NCBI RefSeq assembly: GCF_947497285.1
Contig: NZ_CANMFT010000010.1
Location: forward strand, 1 to 64,000
Direction of reading: 5' to 3'
DNA from: an uncultured Aliiroseovarius sp.
GTDB taxonomy: Bacteria > Pseudomonadota > Alphaproteobacteria > Rhodobacterales > Rhodobacteraceae
DNA length: 64,000 bases
Shown piece by piece: positions 54,637-64,000 of this stretch; the stretch's first letter is position 1; the number at the start of each line of letters is the position of its first letter. The notes under the pieces are model-generated. The model saw nothing but the letters and a program-made list of their open reading frames with translations. It made no database searches and was not told where the DNA came from. The position numbers were made by a program, and so were the translations under genes.

Positions 54637-56466
54637 TCAACTTTCCCCACCAACGGGGGCAGCCTCTGTCGCCTTGTCAGGTTTCATTTGCAACTCTTCG
54701 TCTTCCAGTGACAGCAGCTTTTCGACCTCTGCCAAGGCACTGTCGCGTTCGATGTAATAGCGCCGCGCGGCCTCGATCAATTGGCGCATGGCCGAATAGG
54801 CATAGCCGCTATCGTTCAGAAACGACGTGGCGGCGACAGGGTTCAAATCTCCGGTTCGGATCAGTCGGTCGATGTTGCGGTTTGTCGACCGTGCATCCTC
54901 TTCGATCTGTGCCCGCTCCTGATCAAGCCACAGGGCAGAGCGCTTGTCAGGTTCGACTTCCCCAAGCTTGTGAATTTCGATCAGGATACGCGCCAATTCC
55001 GTGCGCAGCCCATCGTAAAGCTCTGTCACTTTGCCTTGCGGACGTGTCGTATAGCGCAGCACATTCTTGCGCAGGTGTTTGACCGATTTCACCGCCTGCA
55101 CGATATCCGCTGCCACATCGCGCAACGTGTTGATCTTTTCAGAGACATCAGGATCGTAACGTTTGTTACCTGCCCGCGAGGCATAGTTCACGATGGCCGC
55201 AAAAAGGGTTTTGACCCGCCGTTCATACCCGTCTTCGATGTCCAAATCGAACGGCGCACGGCTGTTGCGCACGGTTTGCGCCACGTTGGAGGCGCCAAAG
55301 ACCTCGTGGCGGTGCAGGTTCAGGCCATGAAAAATCAACTCGACCGCGTTTTCATAAAGGTGCTGAACCTCCTGACGCAGCGCGCTTTCCAAGGTCTGAG
55401 GGAATTCGAAGACAGCTTCGTTCAGGAAATGGGGTTGGCTGACTTCTTCGGTCGGTTCAACGATCCGGCGTTCAAGAAAGGCGACCAGCTTGGTCAAAAC
55501 CGGCAACATCAAGATCACGCCGACCACGTTGAAAATCGTGTGGAAAACAGCAAGCTTCAGGGCAAAGTCGTTGGCGTCGATCCCGACCTGCAGGCTGACC
55601 CAATCGACGATCTGCCCCAAGGGCACAATGAAAACCAAGGCGACCGCTGCCGTTGACACGTTGAACACCAAATGCGCCAGCGCCAGCCGCTTGCCCTGAA
55701 AATTTGCGCTCAGCGATCCGATGATCGCGGTGATCGTGGTCCCGACATTGGCCCCAATGGCCAGCGCCAGCGCGTTTTCATAGGTAATTTGCCCGGCCGC
55801 CAGCGCAGTGATGATCAGCACCATGGTCGCATGGCTGGATTGCATGATCACCGTCGCCGAGGCCCCCAGCAACGTATACACCACCAAGCCCGCCAGACCC
55901 GGCAGGGCGAAGCGCGTCAGGTCAATTTGGTCCTTGAACGCGTCAAATCCCTCTTTCATGTGGTGGATGCCAAGAAACAGGAAGCCAAGCCCGCCCAGGG
56001 CGTAACCGATACCGCGCAGCGCCTTGGATTTTTGGAACACCAAGACGATGCTCAGCGCGATCATGGGCATGGCATAAGACGCGATGTTGACCTTCAGGCC
56101 AAACCCCGCGACCAGCCACGCGCCTGTCGTGGTGCCGATATTGGCGCCAAAGATCACACCGATGCCACCGATCAGCGAAATCAGCCCTGCGCTGAGAAAC
56201 GAGATCGTGATGACCGACACAAGCGAGCTTGACTGAAGCAGCGTGGTCGAAACCATGCCAAACAGCAGTGCACGCGGGGTCGAGCGCGTGGCGCGTTCCA
56301 GGATGCGTTCCAGCGCCCCGCCGCCAAACAGCTTGAACCCGTCTTCAAGCATCAGCATCCCGAACAGGAAGATGGCGACGCCGGCGGCGATTTCCTGAAT
56401 GTCGGGTTTCAGCCAGAAGGCCAGAATAAGCCCCGCGACAATGACCGGCAGAAGGTATCGTTTCAT
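54637..56466 (-). CDS. Na+/phosphate cotransporter family protein with PhoU-like C-terminus
   Basis: This is a 609-residue protein. The membrane half (residues ~1-330) shows two inverted Na/Pi repeats with the typical QSSS and Q-S motifs: TTLLQSSSLVSVITISFLSAG near 82-102 and SATVIMQSSHATMVLIITALA near 204. The soluble C-terminal half (residues ~350-590) is helical and PhoU-like. It is of the NptA/YjbB type. It sits 13 bases after the PiT gene, an unusual pairing of two different Pi transporters. YjbB-type proteins can export phosphate, so direction is uncertain. Confidence 0.87.
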   Translation of the reverse strand: MKRYLLPVIVAGLILAFWLKPDIQEIAAGVAIFLFGMLMLEDGFKLFGGGALERILERATRSTPRALLFGMVSTTLLQSSSLVSVITISFLSAGLISLIGGIGVIFGANIGTTTGAWLVAGFGLKVNIASYAMPMIALSIVLVFQKSKALRGIGYALGGLGFLFLGIHHMKEGFDAFKDQIDLTRFALPGLAGLVVYTLLGASATVIMQSSHATMVLIITALAAGQITYENALALAIGANVGTTITAIIGSLSANFQGKRLALAHLVFNVSTAAVALVFIVPLGQIVDWVSLQVGIDANDFALKLAVFHTIFNVVGVILMLPVLTKLVAFLERRIVEPTEEVSQPHFLNEAVFEFPQTLESALRQEVQHLYENAVELIFHGLNLHRHEVFGASNVAQTVRNSRAPFDLDIEDGYERRVKTLFAAIVNYASRAGNKRYDPDVSEKINTLRDVAADIVQAVKSVKHLRKNVLRYTTRPQGKVTELYDGLRTELARILIEIHKLGEVEPDKRSALWLDQERAQIEEDARSTNRNIDRLIRTGDLNPVAATSFLNDSGYAYSAMRQLIEAARRYYIERDSALAEVEKLLSLEDEELQMKPDKATEAAPVGGES

Positions 56467-56479
56467 AATGCGCTTAAGC

Positions 56480-58096
56480 TCATGGCAGCAGCATCCCCCT
56501 TAGGACGAAATAGAACAGCGCAGCCAGAAAGGCCGATACCGGCAATGTGATCACCCAGGCCGAAGCGATTTTCAACAGCGATGTGCGGCTGACCAACTGG
56601 CGTTTCAGGGCCTTTTGCAGCTCTTTGCGCTGCGCGGCCGGAATAAGCGTGTCAGGGCCCATGGCCTTCAGTTCCTTCAGAATGCGCTGCTTTTCCTCGA
56701 CCGGCGCGTTGCGGAAGTCCCACAGGACGGCCTCGACCTCGTCGAAATCCGGGTCCCCTTCGTGACGTGCCAGAACGGATTCAGCCACGCGGCCGATGCG
56801 TTGGTCAAGCCATTCGCGCAAAAAACCGACACCGAACACCGCCCCCAATGCCACATGGGTCGAGCTGATTGGCATGCCCAGCTGGCTTGCCACAATCACG
56901 GTGATGGCGGCGGACAAGGCAATGCAAAACGCCCGCGAGCGGTCAAGTTCCGTGATCTCGGAGCCGACTGTGCGGATCAGCTTCGGGCCAAACAACGCCA
57001 GCCCGAACGAAATGCCGATCGCACCGATTGCCATCACCCAAAGCGGAATGGCAACCTTGCCGCCCCCATTGCCTTCGGTCAGAACATCGACGACACCAGC
57101 CAGCGGACCCACCGCATTGGCCACGTCATTGGCGCCGTGCGCAAAGCTCAGAAGGGCGGCAGCGAAGATCAGAGGGATCGTAAACAACCGATTCACACCG
57201 TCGCGGTCTTGCGTAAGGCGCGGGCGCTTGCGTTTGATAATGGGGCGGCTAATGAAATAAATCAGCACGCCGACCACAAGACCAAGCAGCATCGCCATCG
57301 GAAACGGGATGACGATGATCTTCTTGATGCCTTTCAGGGCGACATAGGTCGTGAAAGCCCAACCCATCAGGCCGATCATCACCGGCACGGTGCGTTCGGC
57401 CTCTTTCAGGGGATCGTCGCGAAAGAACACCATTTGCTTCAGCACCAGCAGCAGGCCTGCCGCGATCACACCGCCGGTGACGGGCGATATCACCCAGCTG
57501 AGCGCGATACTGGTAACGGACCCCCAATTCACGATATCCCAGCCCGACGCCGCGATGCCCGCCCCCATCACACCTCCCACGATCGAGTGGGTGGTCGAAA
57601 CCGGCGCGCCAAACCATGTCGCGGCATTCAGCCAGACCGCCGCACCCGCCAGCGCGCCCATCATGACCCAGACATACTGGTCCGTATCTGCAAGATCCGC
57701 CGGATCAATAATGCCGTTCTTGACGGTCTTGACGACATCACCGCCTGCGATAATCGCGCCCGCGGCCTCGAATATCGCGGCGATTATGATCGCCCCGGTC
57801 AGCGACAGGGCGAACGACCCGACAGCCGGCCCCACGTTGTTCGCCACATCATTTGCACCAATGTTCATCGCCATATAGGCGCCCACAACCGCAGCAGCGA
57901 TCAGCAAATACGCCTGTTCAACATGCGCAAATCGGGTGCCGGTAAAGACAATCACCGCCACGATAAAAAGTATCGCCGTTCCCATCCGCGCCACTTCGCG
58001 GCGGCTCAGATTGGCCGCGCGCTCAACCTTGTTGAATTCTTTGATCCGCAATGTGAAATTCCTCCCAGACTGGGCGCGCCGTTCTGGCTCGCACAT
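56480..58096 (-). CDS. PiT-family inorganic phosphate transporter
   Basis: This is a 538-residue permease of about ten to twelve helices. The two PiT signature repeats are NIGANDVANNVGPAVGS near 82-98 and AHGANDVANAVGPLAGVVD near 319-337. GAPVSTTHSIVGGVMGAGI near 162 and GMPISSTHVALGAVFGVGF near 406 are the paired STTH motifs. A cytoplasmic-looking charged C-terminal region (residues ~440-500) is inserted before the last helix. It imports metal-phosphate with protons. It is first in a three-gene phosphate group and divergent from tamA; no clear Pho box was found in the 186-base gap. Confidence 0.92.
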   Translation of the reverse strand: MCEPERRAQSGRNFTLRIKEFNKVERAANLSRREVARMGTAILFIVAVIVFTGTRFAHVEQAYLLIAAAVVGAYMAMNIGANDVANNVGPAVGSFALSLTGAIIIAAIFEAAGAIIAGGDVVKTVKNGIIDPADLADTDQYVWVMMGALAGAAVWLNAATWFGAPVSTTHSIVGGVMGAGIAASGWDIVNWGSVTSIALSWVISPVTGGVIAAGLLLVLKQMVFFRDDPLKEAERTVPVMIGLMGWAFTTYVALKGIKKIIVIPFPMAMLLGLVVGVLIYFISRPIIKRKRPRLTQDRDGVNRLFTIPLIFAAALLSFAHGANDVANAVGPLAGVVDVLTEGNGGGKVAIPLWVMAIGAIGISFGLALFGPKLIRTVGSEITELDRSRAFCIALSAAITVIVASQLGMPISSTHVALGAVFGVGFLREWLDQRIGRVAESVLARHEGDPDFDEVEAVLWDFRNAPVEEKQRILKELKAMGPDTLIPAAQRKELQKALKRQLVSRTSLLKIASAWVITLPVSAFLAALFYFVLRGMLLP

Positions 58097-58282
58097 ACTT
58101 GCGTCTAGACCCTAAACCTAACGCCGCGCGCCCGCTTTGATAGGGATCATCTTAGGGGTGCATTGTCGACGGCGCGTCAAAAGCGATAACCCGCCGATCA
58201 TTTAAATCCGGTGGTGGCGCGGGTCGGATCGCGTTAGATTGCACGGACGGCTACAAACGCCAGAGAAACTTGGGGGTATGGG

Positions 58283-60091
58283 GTGGCTAAGTTGCGTTTT
58301 GCCATGCGGCAACCACTGCTTTTTGCCGGGGCCTTGATCGGCGTCCTGACGTTGCCCGCGATGGCACTTGATGACGCGCGCCTTGACGTTGCCGGGGCTG
58401 ACGACAGCTTGCAGGAGCAGCTGGAAGGCGCCTCTTTGGTTCTGTCGGCCAAGCGTGACGGCACAACGGATGCCCGCGACGTGTTTGCCGCGGCTTTGGC
58501 CGACTACGGACGGCTGACGGAAACGCTTTATGCAAACGGTTATTACAGCGGTGTGGTGCAGGTGCGCGTAGATGGGCGTGAAGCGGCAGACATCCCGGTC
58601 TTTTCCGTTCCCAAGAACATCGACCGGATTGACATCTCGGTGACCCCCGGCCCGGTCTTCCGCTTTGGCGCGGCCAAGGTTGCCCCGGTTGCCCCAAACA
58701 CGGACTTGCCCGAGGATTTCCGCGCCGGTCAGGCCGCGAAAAGCACGCTTATTCAGGAGGCGGCAGACGCGACCATCTTGGGCTGGCGCAGCGCTGGCCA
58801 CGCCAAGGTCAGCCTGTCGGGGCAGAAGATCACTGCAAACCATGCCAACCAGACCCTGTCGGCGTTTCTGTTCATCAGCCCTGGCCCCAAGGTTCAGTTT
58901 GGCAAGCTGCGCCAAACCGCGCCAAGTGCTGTCAGATCCGATCGCATCCAGCGGATCGCGGGCTTTCCCGAAGGCACGGTCTATTCGCCCAAGGCCATGG
59001 ACACCGTGGCCAAACGCCTGCGCCGCACCGGCGCGTTTTCATCGGTCGCGCTGAGCGAGGCCAAACAGCTTGGACCCGGCAACAGCATGGATGTGGATCT
59101 GGCGCTGGTCGATGAAACACCGCGCCGGTTCGGCTTTGGCGCCGAACTTTCGTCGCTCGAAGGGCTCGCACTGACCGGCTTCTGGATGCATCGCAACCTT
59201 CTGGGCGGGGCCGAACGGTTCCGCGTCGAAGGCGAAATTTCCGACATCGGTGGACAGCATGGCGGTGTCGACTACTTCCTCGGCGCCCGGTTGGAACAAC
59301 CCGCGACCTTCGGCGCAGACACAAGCGCTTTTGTCTTTGCCACGCTCGCCTACGAAGACGAACCCGCCTATATATCGCGCAGCGCCGACCTGGGCGCCGG
59401 GGTGACGCGCATCTTTTCGGACACGCTTCAGGGTGAATTTGGGGCGGGCCTTCGATACTCGGAAACCACGGACATCTTTGGCGACCGGCGCTTCTTTCTG
59501 TTCACATTGCCCACATCGCTGACCTGGGACCGGCGCAATGATGTGCTTGATGCCACCTCTGGCACCTACCTGAAGGCCGAGGCCCTGCCCTTCGTGTCAT
59601 TGGATAGCGGCGCGACGGGCGCGCGGGTCTATCTGGACGGTCGCGCCTACCGCGCGTTGGACGCAGGCAACCGCTTCGTGATTGCCGGGCGGGTGCAGGC
59701 CGGGTCGGTCTTCGCGCAGAACATGAACGACATTCCCCCGGATTACTTGTTTTATTCCGGCGGGGGCAATTCTGTGCGGGGACAGCCCTTCCAATCGCTT
59801 GGCATCGACGCGGGTGGTGGGCGGTTCACAGGGGGGCAATCCTATCTTGGACTGTCGGGCGAGCTGCGCGCCCAGATCACCGACACGATCGGTGTGGTCG
59901 GGTTCGTGGACGCTGGACATGTTGCACAGGGAAGTCTGTTTGACGATCAGGGCGACTGGCATGCCGGGGCGGGGCTTGGGCTTAGATACAAGACAGCGAT
60001 CGGACCATTGCGCCTTGATGTGGCTGCCCCGATTTCCGGCGACACGGGCGACGGCGTTCAGATCTACCTTGGGATTGGACAAGCGTTTTGA
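58283..60091 (+). CDS. tamA: TamA, Omp85-family outer-membrane assembly factor
   Basis: This is a 602-residue protein. The start is GTG at 58283 (an ATG at 58304 also leaves a full signal peptide ending PAMA). POTRA-like domains span residues ~25-270 (FRFGAAKVAPV, VQFGKLRQTAPSAVRSDRI). A C-terminal 16-strand barrel includes the YSGGGNSVRGQPFQSLG lid-lock motif near residue 492 (VRG at 499-501), and the protein ends in Phe (IGQAF). With TamB it helps assemble autotransporters and other outer-membrane proteins. The stop overlaps the tamB TTG start. Confidence 0.92.
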   Translation: MAKLRFAMRQPLLFAGALIGVLTLPAMALDDARLDVAGADDSLQEQLEGASLVLSAKRDGTTDARDVFAAALADYGRLTETLYANGYYSGVVQVRVDGREAADIPVFSVPKNIDRIDISVTPGPVFRFGAAKVAPVAPNTDLPEDFRAGQAAKSTLIQEAADATILGWRSAGHAKVSLSGQKITANHANQTLSAFLFISPGPKVQFGKLRQTAPSAVRSDRIQRIAGFPEGTVYSPKAMDTVAKRLRRTGAFSSVALSEAKQLGPGNSMDVDLALVDETPRRFGFGAELSSLEGLALTGFWMHRNLLGGAERFRVEGEISDIGGQHGGVDYFLGARLEQPATFGADTSAFVFATLAYEDEPAYISRSADLGAGVTRIFSDTLQGEFGAGLRYSETTDIFGDRRFFLFTLPTSLTWDRRNDVLDATSGTYLKAEALPFVSLDSGATGARVYLDGRAYRALDAGNRFVIAGRVQAGSVFAQNMNDIPPDYLFYSGGGNSVRGQPFQSLGIDAGGGRFTGGQSYLGLSGELRAQITDTIGVVGFVDAGHVAQGSLFDDQGDWHAGAGLGLRYKTAIGPLRLDVAAPISGDTGDGVQIYLGIGQAF

Positions 60092-63000
60092 CCCGGTTTC
60101 TTTGCAAACTTGCCCTGTTGATCAGCGTCTTGCTGCCCGGTCTGCCCACTGCAACCGTTGCGCAAACCGATCAGGCCGAGGACGACCGCGGCTATCTTCA
60201 AGCTCTGCTTGAGGACAACCTGTCCGATGTCGGGCGCGACATTCGCATCATCGGCTTTTCGGGCGCCTTCAGCTCATCCGCAACTGTCGATCAGATCACC
60301 ATTGCCGATACCCAAGGCGTGTGGCTGACGTTGAACGACGTGGTGCTGAACTGGAACCGAGCGGCCCTGCTGCGTGGTGCCATCGACATCACCGAACTGT
60401 CGGCCGACGAGATCTTGATAGACCGTCGCCCGATCGCCGACCCCGATATGCCCGCCCCCGAAGCGTCAGGCTTTTCACTGCCCGACCTGCCCGTCTCGGT
60501 CGAGATTGACTTGATCAGGGCGCGGGCCGTCAACCTTGCCGAAAGCGTGATCGGCGAGGCCGCAATCGTCAGCCTTGAAGGCGCGGCGCAACTGTCCGGC
60601 GGCACCGGCCAGGCCACGCTGGACATCCAGCGCACAGATGGCCCAGACGGCGCCCTGACGCTGGACGGCCGCTATGACAACGCCAGCAAAGAGCTGGGTA
60701 TCGACCTGACGCTGAAAGAAGGAGCAGGCGGGATCGTCGCCAATATGCTGGGGCTGCCCGGCAGACCCAAGGTTGCGCTGACCATCGCAGGGGCAGGTCC
60801 GCTCGCCGATTTCACCGCCGATATCGACCTGTCCACCAATGGTCAGAAACGTCTGGCGGGTCAGGTTGTGTTGACCGATGAGCCGTCCACCGCGACCGAC
60901 ACAGACGGCACCGACACCCCTGCCCCGACCAAGCTGTTCCGGGCCAATGTCTCGGGCGATCTGGCCCCGGTCTTTCTGCCCACCTACCGCGAGTTTTTCG
61001 GGCCAAACGTGACCCTTGGCGCAACCGGGCGCCGTTTTCCCGACGGCGCGCTTGCAGTTGAGGCGCTTGAGGTATCGACTGACGCGCTGTCCCTGAAGGG
61101 CGATCTGGCCCTGTCTGCCGGTGGCTGGCCCGAACGGTTTTCGCTGACCGGGCGCATCGCTGACAAAGCCGGCGCTTCGGTGCTTCTGCCGCTGGCCGGA
61201 GCGAAAACCTTTGTGCAGAACGTTCAGCTTGACGTGTCCTATGACGCGGCAACCAGCGAAGGCTGGCAGGCCGATTTCGACATCACCCAACTGTCGCGCC
61301 CCGACCTTGCACTGGAGCGCGCCGCCCTTGTGGCCAAGGGCACACTGATCCGGGGGGACGGCACCGCCTTGGGTCAGGTGAACGGCGACGTGACGCTTCA
61401 GCTTTCTGGGATCGCCCCCAAGATGCAAGAGCTTGCCGCCGCCATTGGCCCCGAGATCACCGGGCAGATGTCCTTTGGCTGGCGCGAGAAGGCGCCGCTG
61501 AGCATTTCAGACCTGCGCCTGTCGGGGCAGGATTACGCCCTGACCGGCAGCCTGCAGGCCGACGATTTTGACACCGGGATCACCATCACAACCCGCGACA
61601 ACCCCACTTTGCGCGCAGATGACCTGTCTCGTTTCGCAGGTCTTGCCGGCGTGCCGCTAACCGGCGCCGTGCAGGTTGGGCTTGGCGGCACGGCGAACCT
61701 TCTGGGCGGCGCGTTTGACCTGAAACTTGACGGTCGCGGTCGCGATCTGGGCATTGGGCAGCCACGGTTTGACCCGTTGATTGCAGGCGCCAGCACGCTG
61801 GTTGTTGACGCAACCCGCGACGAAACCGGCACGCGGCTTAACGTCCTCAGGGTCGAAACCCAACAGGCAACCGCGTCCTTGTCGGCCGATCTGAAAACAG
61901 ACACATCCAGTGCTAAGGCCGAGATCCAGATCGCCGACACTTCGTTGATCGAAGCTGGGTTGCGTGGACCGGCGCAAATCACCGTCCAAGCACAACAATC
62001 CGGCAGCGTATGGAGCGTGACCGCCAATGGAACCGGGCCGGGTGATCTGGTCGCCTCGACCGAAGGCACCGTCGCCATCACAAGTGGCGCCCCCGGAAAG
62101 CTTCAAGGCAAAGTGACCGCAACCGCCGGGTCGCTGGCTCCCTATGCGCGACTGGTCGGCCAACCCGTGACTGGCGCGCTGGACGTGACCGCAAATGGCA
62201 TGTTTGACCTGCAAGACGGCAGCTTTCAGGCGGCCGTTGACGGCACGGGCCGCGATCTGGGGCTGGGCCAGGCCACGCTGGATCTTCTGACCCGCGGCAG
62301 CAGCCAGTTCAGCGCAAGGGCACACCGCACCGCAGAAGGGATCGTGTTCATCGACGCGCTTGACGTGCAAACCACCGAAGGCGCGGCACAAATCACCGGG
62401 GCCAGCGACAACGGCCGCAACGCGCTGCAAATCAGCGCGCGCCTGCGCGACCTTGGGCTGCTGGCCGATGGAATTTCTGGCCCGGCCGAGGCGACCGGCA
62501 CCGCGGTTCTTGTTGACGATGCGTGGCAAATTGCGTTCACCGGAACGGGGCCGGGCGGCGTGAATGCGACAGCCAATGGCAGCGTGCGCGCCGATGGCAG
62601 TGCCGCCAATCTGGACATTGACGGCGTGGCACCGTTGGCGTTGGCCAATCGAATGATCCGCCCGCGGTTGATCACGGGACAGGCAAGTTATGACCTTGCG
62701 CTTAGCGGCCCGTTGGCCTTGTCGTCGCTGTCTGGCACGGTGCAAACGCAGGGCGCGCGTCTGGTGCTGCCGACCTTCCGGCAATCCATCAGCATCGACA
62801 CCGCCACGGTCACCCTTGCGGCGGGGCGCGCAACCGTCAACGTGGCGGCCACCGTCGAAACCGGCGGACAGCTCGCGGCAACCGGATCGATTGGGATGGC
62901 CACGCCTTACACGGCTGACATGCAAATTAGCGTGGACAATGTCACCCTGACAGATGCGCGGTTGTTCGAGACGCTGGTGAACGGTTCAGCCACCCTGAAC

Positions 63001-63894
63001 GGCCCCCTTATCGGTGGCGCGACCCTGCGCGCCGATCTGGCGCTTGGCAAAACCGAAATCCGCGTGCCCGAGGCCGCGTCTGTCACCTTACCCGTCATGG
63101 ACGGGCTTGTGCATGTGAACGAACCCGCCGCCGTGCGCCGCACCCGCGCCAATGCGGGGTTGATCCAAACCGAGGACGACAGCACCCAAACCGCCCGCCC
63201 CTACCCCATCGACATCACGCTTAGCGCGCCCAGCCAGATGTTTGTGCGCGGTCGTGGACTTGATGCCGAGCTGGGTGGGCAGCTTCGCCTGACCGGCACC
63301 AGCGCCAACGTCATCCCGCAAGGTCAGTTCGATCTGATCCGCGGGCGGCTCGACATTCTTGGCAAGCGTTTGACGCTGACCGAAGGGCGGGTCAGTCTGC
63401 AAGGCGATTTCGACCCCATCCTGCGGTTCATTGCCGAAAGCGAGGCCGAGGGCGTTCAGGTCAGGATCGGTGTTGAAGGCCCGGCCACGGCGCCGGATGT
63501 GACCTTTACCTCGAGCCCTGAACTGCCCGAAGACGAGGTGCTGGCCCTGCTCTTGTTCGGGCGCGACATTACGCAGATCTCGGCCCTTCAGGCGCTGCAA
63601 TTGGCTGCGGCCGTGCGCACGCTGGCAGGCAAAGGCGGCGAAGGCATTGTCGGCAAGCTGCGCAACAATTTCGGGCTGGATGATCTGGACATCACCACCG
63701 ACGAAAACGGGTCTGCGGCGGTGAAGGCCGGCAAATACATCTCGGAAAACATCTATACCGATGTGACTGTCGGCGCGGATGGCGATACCGAGGTCAATCT
63801 GAACCTCAACATCACCCCGTCACTGACCGCGCGCGGCACCGTGGGGACGGATGGGAAAAGCACCATCGGCGTGTTCTTCGAACGCGACTACTAA
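60088..63894 (+). CDS. tamB: TamB, AsmA-like periplasm-spanning translocation protein
   Basis: This is a 1268-residue protein with a TTG start at 60088 that overlaps tamA (TTGA). An N-terminal signal/anchor (residues ~1-24) precedes a long repetitive beta-rich region with recurrent ADLKT, GTGPG and DGxGRDLG blocks typical of a hydrophobic groove. The C-terminal DUF490/TamB domain (residues ~900-1268) has VLALLLFGRDITQISALQALQLAAAV near 1151 and ends in FFERDY. It bridges the inner membrane and TamA. Recent work on this family also implicates it in phospholipid transport. Confidence 0.93.
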   Translation: MTRFLCKLALLISVLLPGLPTATVAQTDQAEDDRGYLQALLEDNLSDVGRDIRIIGFSGAFSSSATVDQITIADTQGVWLTLNDVVLNWNRAALLRGAIDITELSADEILIDRRPIADPDMPAPEASGFSLPDLPVSVEIDLIRARAVNLAESVIGEAAIVSLEGAAQLSGGTGQATLDIQRTDGPDGALTLDGRYDNASKELGIDLTLKEGAGGIVANMLGLPGRPKVALTIAGAGPLADFTADIDLSTNGQKRLAGQVVLTDEPSTATDTDGTDTPAPTKLFRANVSGDLAPVFLPTYREFFGPNVTLGATGRRFPDGALAVEALEVSTDALSLKGDLALSAGGWPERFSLTGRIADKAGASVLLPLAGAKTFVQNVQLDVSYDAATSEGWQADFDITQLSRPDLALERAALVAKGTLIRGDGTALGQVNGDVTLQLSGIAPKMQELAAAIGPEITGQMSFGWREKAPLSISDLRLSGQDYALTGSLQADDFDTGITITTRDNPTLRADDLSRFAGLAGVPLTGAVQVGLGGTANLLGGAFDLKLDGRGRDLGIGQPRFDPLIAGASTLVVDATRDETGTRLNVLRVETQQATASLSADLKTDTSSAKAEIQIADTSLIEAGLRGPAQITVQAQQSGSVWSVTANGTGPGDLVASTEGTVAITSGAPGKLQGKVTATAGSLAPYARLVGQPVTGALDVTANGMFDLQDGSFQAAVDGTGRDLGLGQATLDLLTRGSSQFSARAHRTAEGIVFIDALDVQTTEGAAQITGASDNGRNALQISARLRDLGLLADGISGPAEATGTAVLVDDAWQIAFTGTGPGGVNATANGSVRADGSAANLDIDGVAPLALANRMIRPRLITGQASYDLALSGPLALSSLSGTVQTQGARLVLPTFRQSISIDTATVTLAAGRATVNVAATVETGGQLAATGSIGMATPYTADMQISVDNVTLTDARLFETLVNGSATLNGPLIGGATLRADLALGKTEIRVPEAASVTLPVMDGLVHVNEPAAVRRTRANAGLIQTEDDSTQTARPYPIDITLSAPSQMFVRGRGLDAELGGQLRLTGTSANVIPQGQFDLIRGRLDILGKRLTLTEGRVSLQGDFDPILRFIAESEAEGVQVRIGVEGPATAPDVTFTSSPELPEDEVLALLLFGRDITQISALQALQLAAAVRTLAGKGGEGIVGKLRNNFGLDDLDITTDENGSAAVKAGKYISENIYTDVTVGADGDTEVNLNLNITPSLTARGTVGTDGKSTIGVFFERDY

Positions 63895-63908
63895 AAGACC
63901 CAGCACGG

Positions 63909-64000
63909 TTACGCCGCGGGGGTCAGAACCTCGATCCGGGCGCCGGGGAAGGCCGCGACAGCCTGCGCAGCGTCGGCCTGATCCATCAGGCACAAGGCGG
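63909..64000 (-). CDS. Partial CDS, C-terminal tail of a minus-strand gene
   Basis: A minus-strand frame ends with TAA at 63909-63911 and is open to the window edge. It encodes about 29 residues ending FPGARIEVLTPAA with codon use typical of the window. Only 14 bases separate it from the tamB stop (convergent). The product cannot be identified from this fragment. Confidence 0.5.
   Translation of the reverse strand, partial: ALCLMDQADAAQAVAAFPGARIEVLTPAA

Noticed and set aside
58097-58282. Pho box between the PiT gene and tamA
   Set aside because: No pair of CTGTCAT-like direct repeats with 4-base spacing could be found.
1-64000. tRNA, rRNA, insertion sequence or prophage genes
   Set aside because: No cloverleaf, rRNA core, transposase or integrase-like protein was seen on either strand.

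Overview
The window reads as a chromosomal segment of a GC-rich, Gram-negative alphaproteobacterium, most likely a marine member of the Rhodobacterales/Roseobacter group. This placement is inferred from gene content, protein style and the nor-nnrS-hemA-feo arrangement; no rRNA or tRNA gene is visible to test it. The centre of the window is an anaerobic-respiration island.

Layout. (1) 1-8716: a very large DUF11-type repeat surface protein (its 5' end lies outside the window), translationally coupled to a 1147-residue outer-membrane beta-barrel protein. (2) 8726-12673: a ProC-like dehydrogenase, a tungstate (or molybdate) ABC transporter tupBCA, and an aspartate dehydrogenase nadX. (3) 12771-17308: a small glycan/methylation group with an FkbM methyltransferase, a glycosyltransferase-methyltransferase fusion and two glycosyltransferase-like proteins. 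(4) 17662-25015: nitric oxide reductase norCBQDEF, two uncharacterised small membrane proteins, and nnrS. (5) 25404-29521: hemA and feoABC, supplying haem precursor and ferrous iron. (6) 29518-34652: ubiX-ubiD diverging from ubiTUV plus a DUF2478 gene, a module for oxygen-independent ubiquinone synthesis. (7) 34656-46625, all on the minus strand: nirS, a pentahaem NapC/NirT-like cytochrome fused to an ethylbenzene-dehydrogenase-type haem domain, a cupredoxin, then nirE-nirC-nirF-nirDL-nirG-nirH-nirJ-nirN-cbiX for haem d1. (8) 46905-54206: a TMAO-respiration locus torT/torS/torR/torA in alternating orientations, with a TorA that carries a C-terminal c-type haem motif. (9) 54363-63894: two unrelated phosphate transporters with a small coiled-coil protein, then tamA-tamB for outer-membrane protein assembly, and the tail of one more gene at the right edge.

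How it fits together. Eight 14-bp FNR/NnrR-type palindromes (TTGAY-N4-RTCAA, perfect or with one or two mismatches) lie upstream of norC, the small membrane-protein pair, nnrS, hemA, feoA, between ubiD and ubiT, upstream of nirE, and upstream of nirS. This suggests one low-oxygen/NO regulon that makes the nitrite and NO reductases, their haem d1, haem precursor, iron supply, and the ubiquinone that feeds them. The regulator itself (FNR, NnrR or Dnr type), nosZ and a nitrate reductase are not in the window, so the full denitrification chain cannot be confirmed. TupBCA would supply W or Mo, which fits the molybdoenzyme TorA, but that link is only inferred.

The least ordinary items are the TorA-cytochrome c fusion without torC or torD nearby, the NapC/NirT-EBdh cytochrome next to nirS, the anaerobic ubiquinone module controlled from a single palindrome, a strongly folded RNA-like region between nnrS and hemA, and the two small FNR-box-led membrane proteins.
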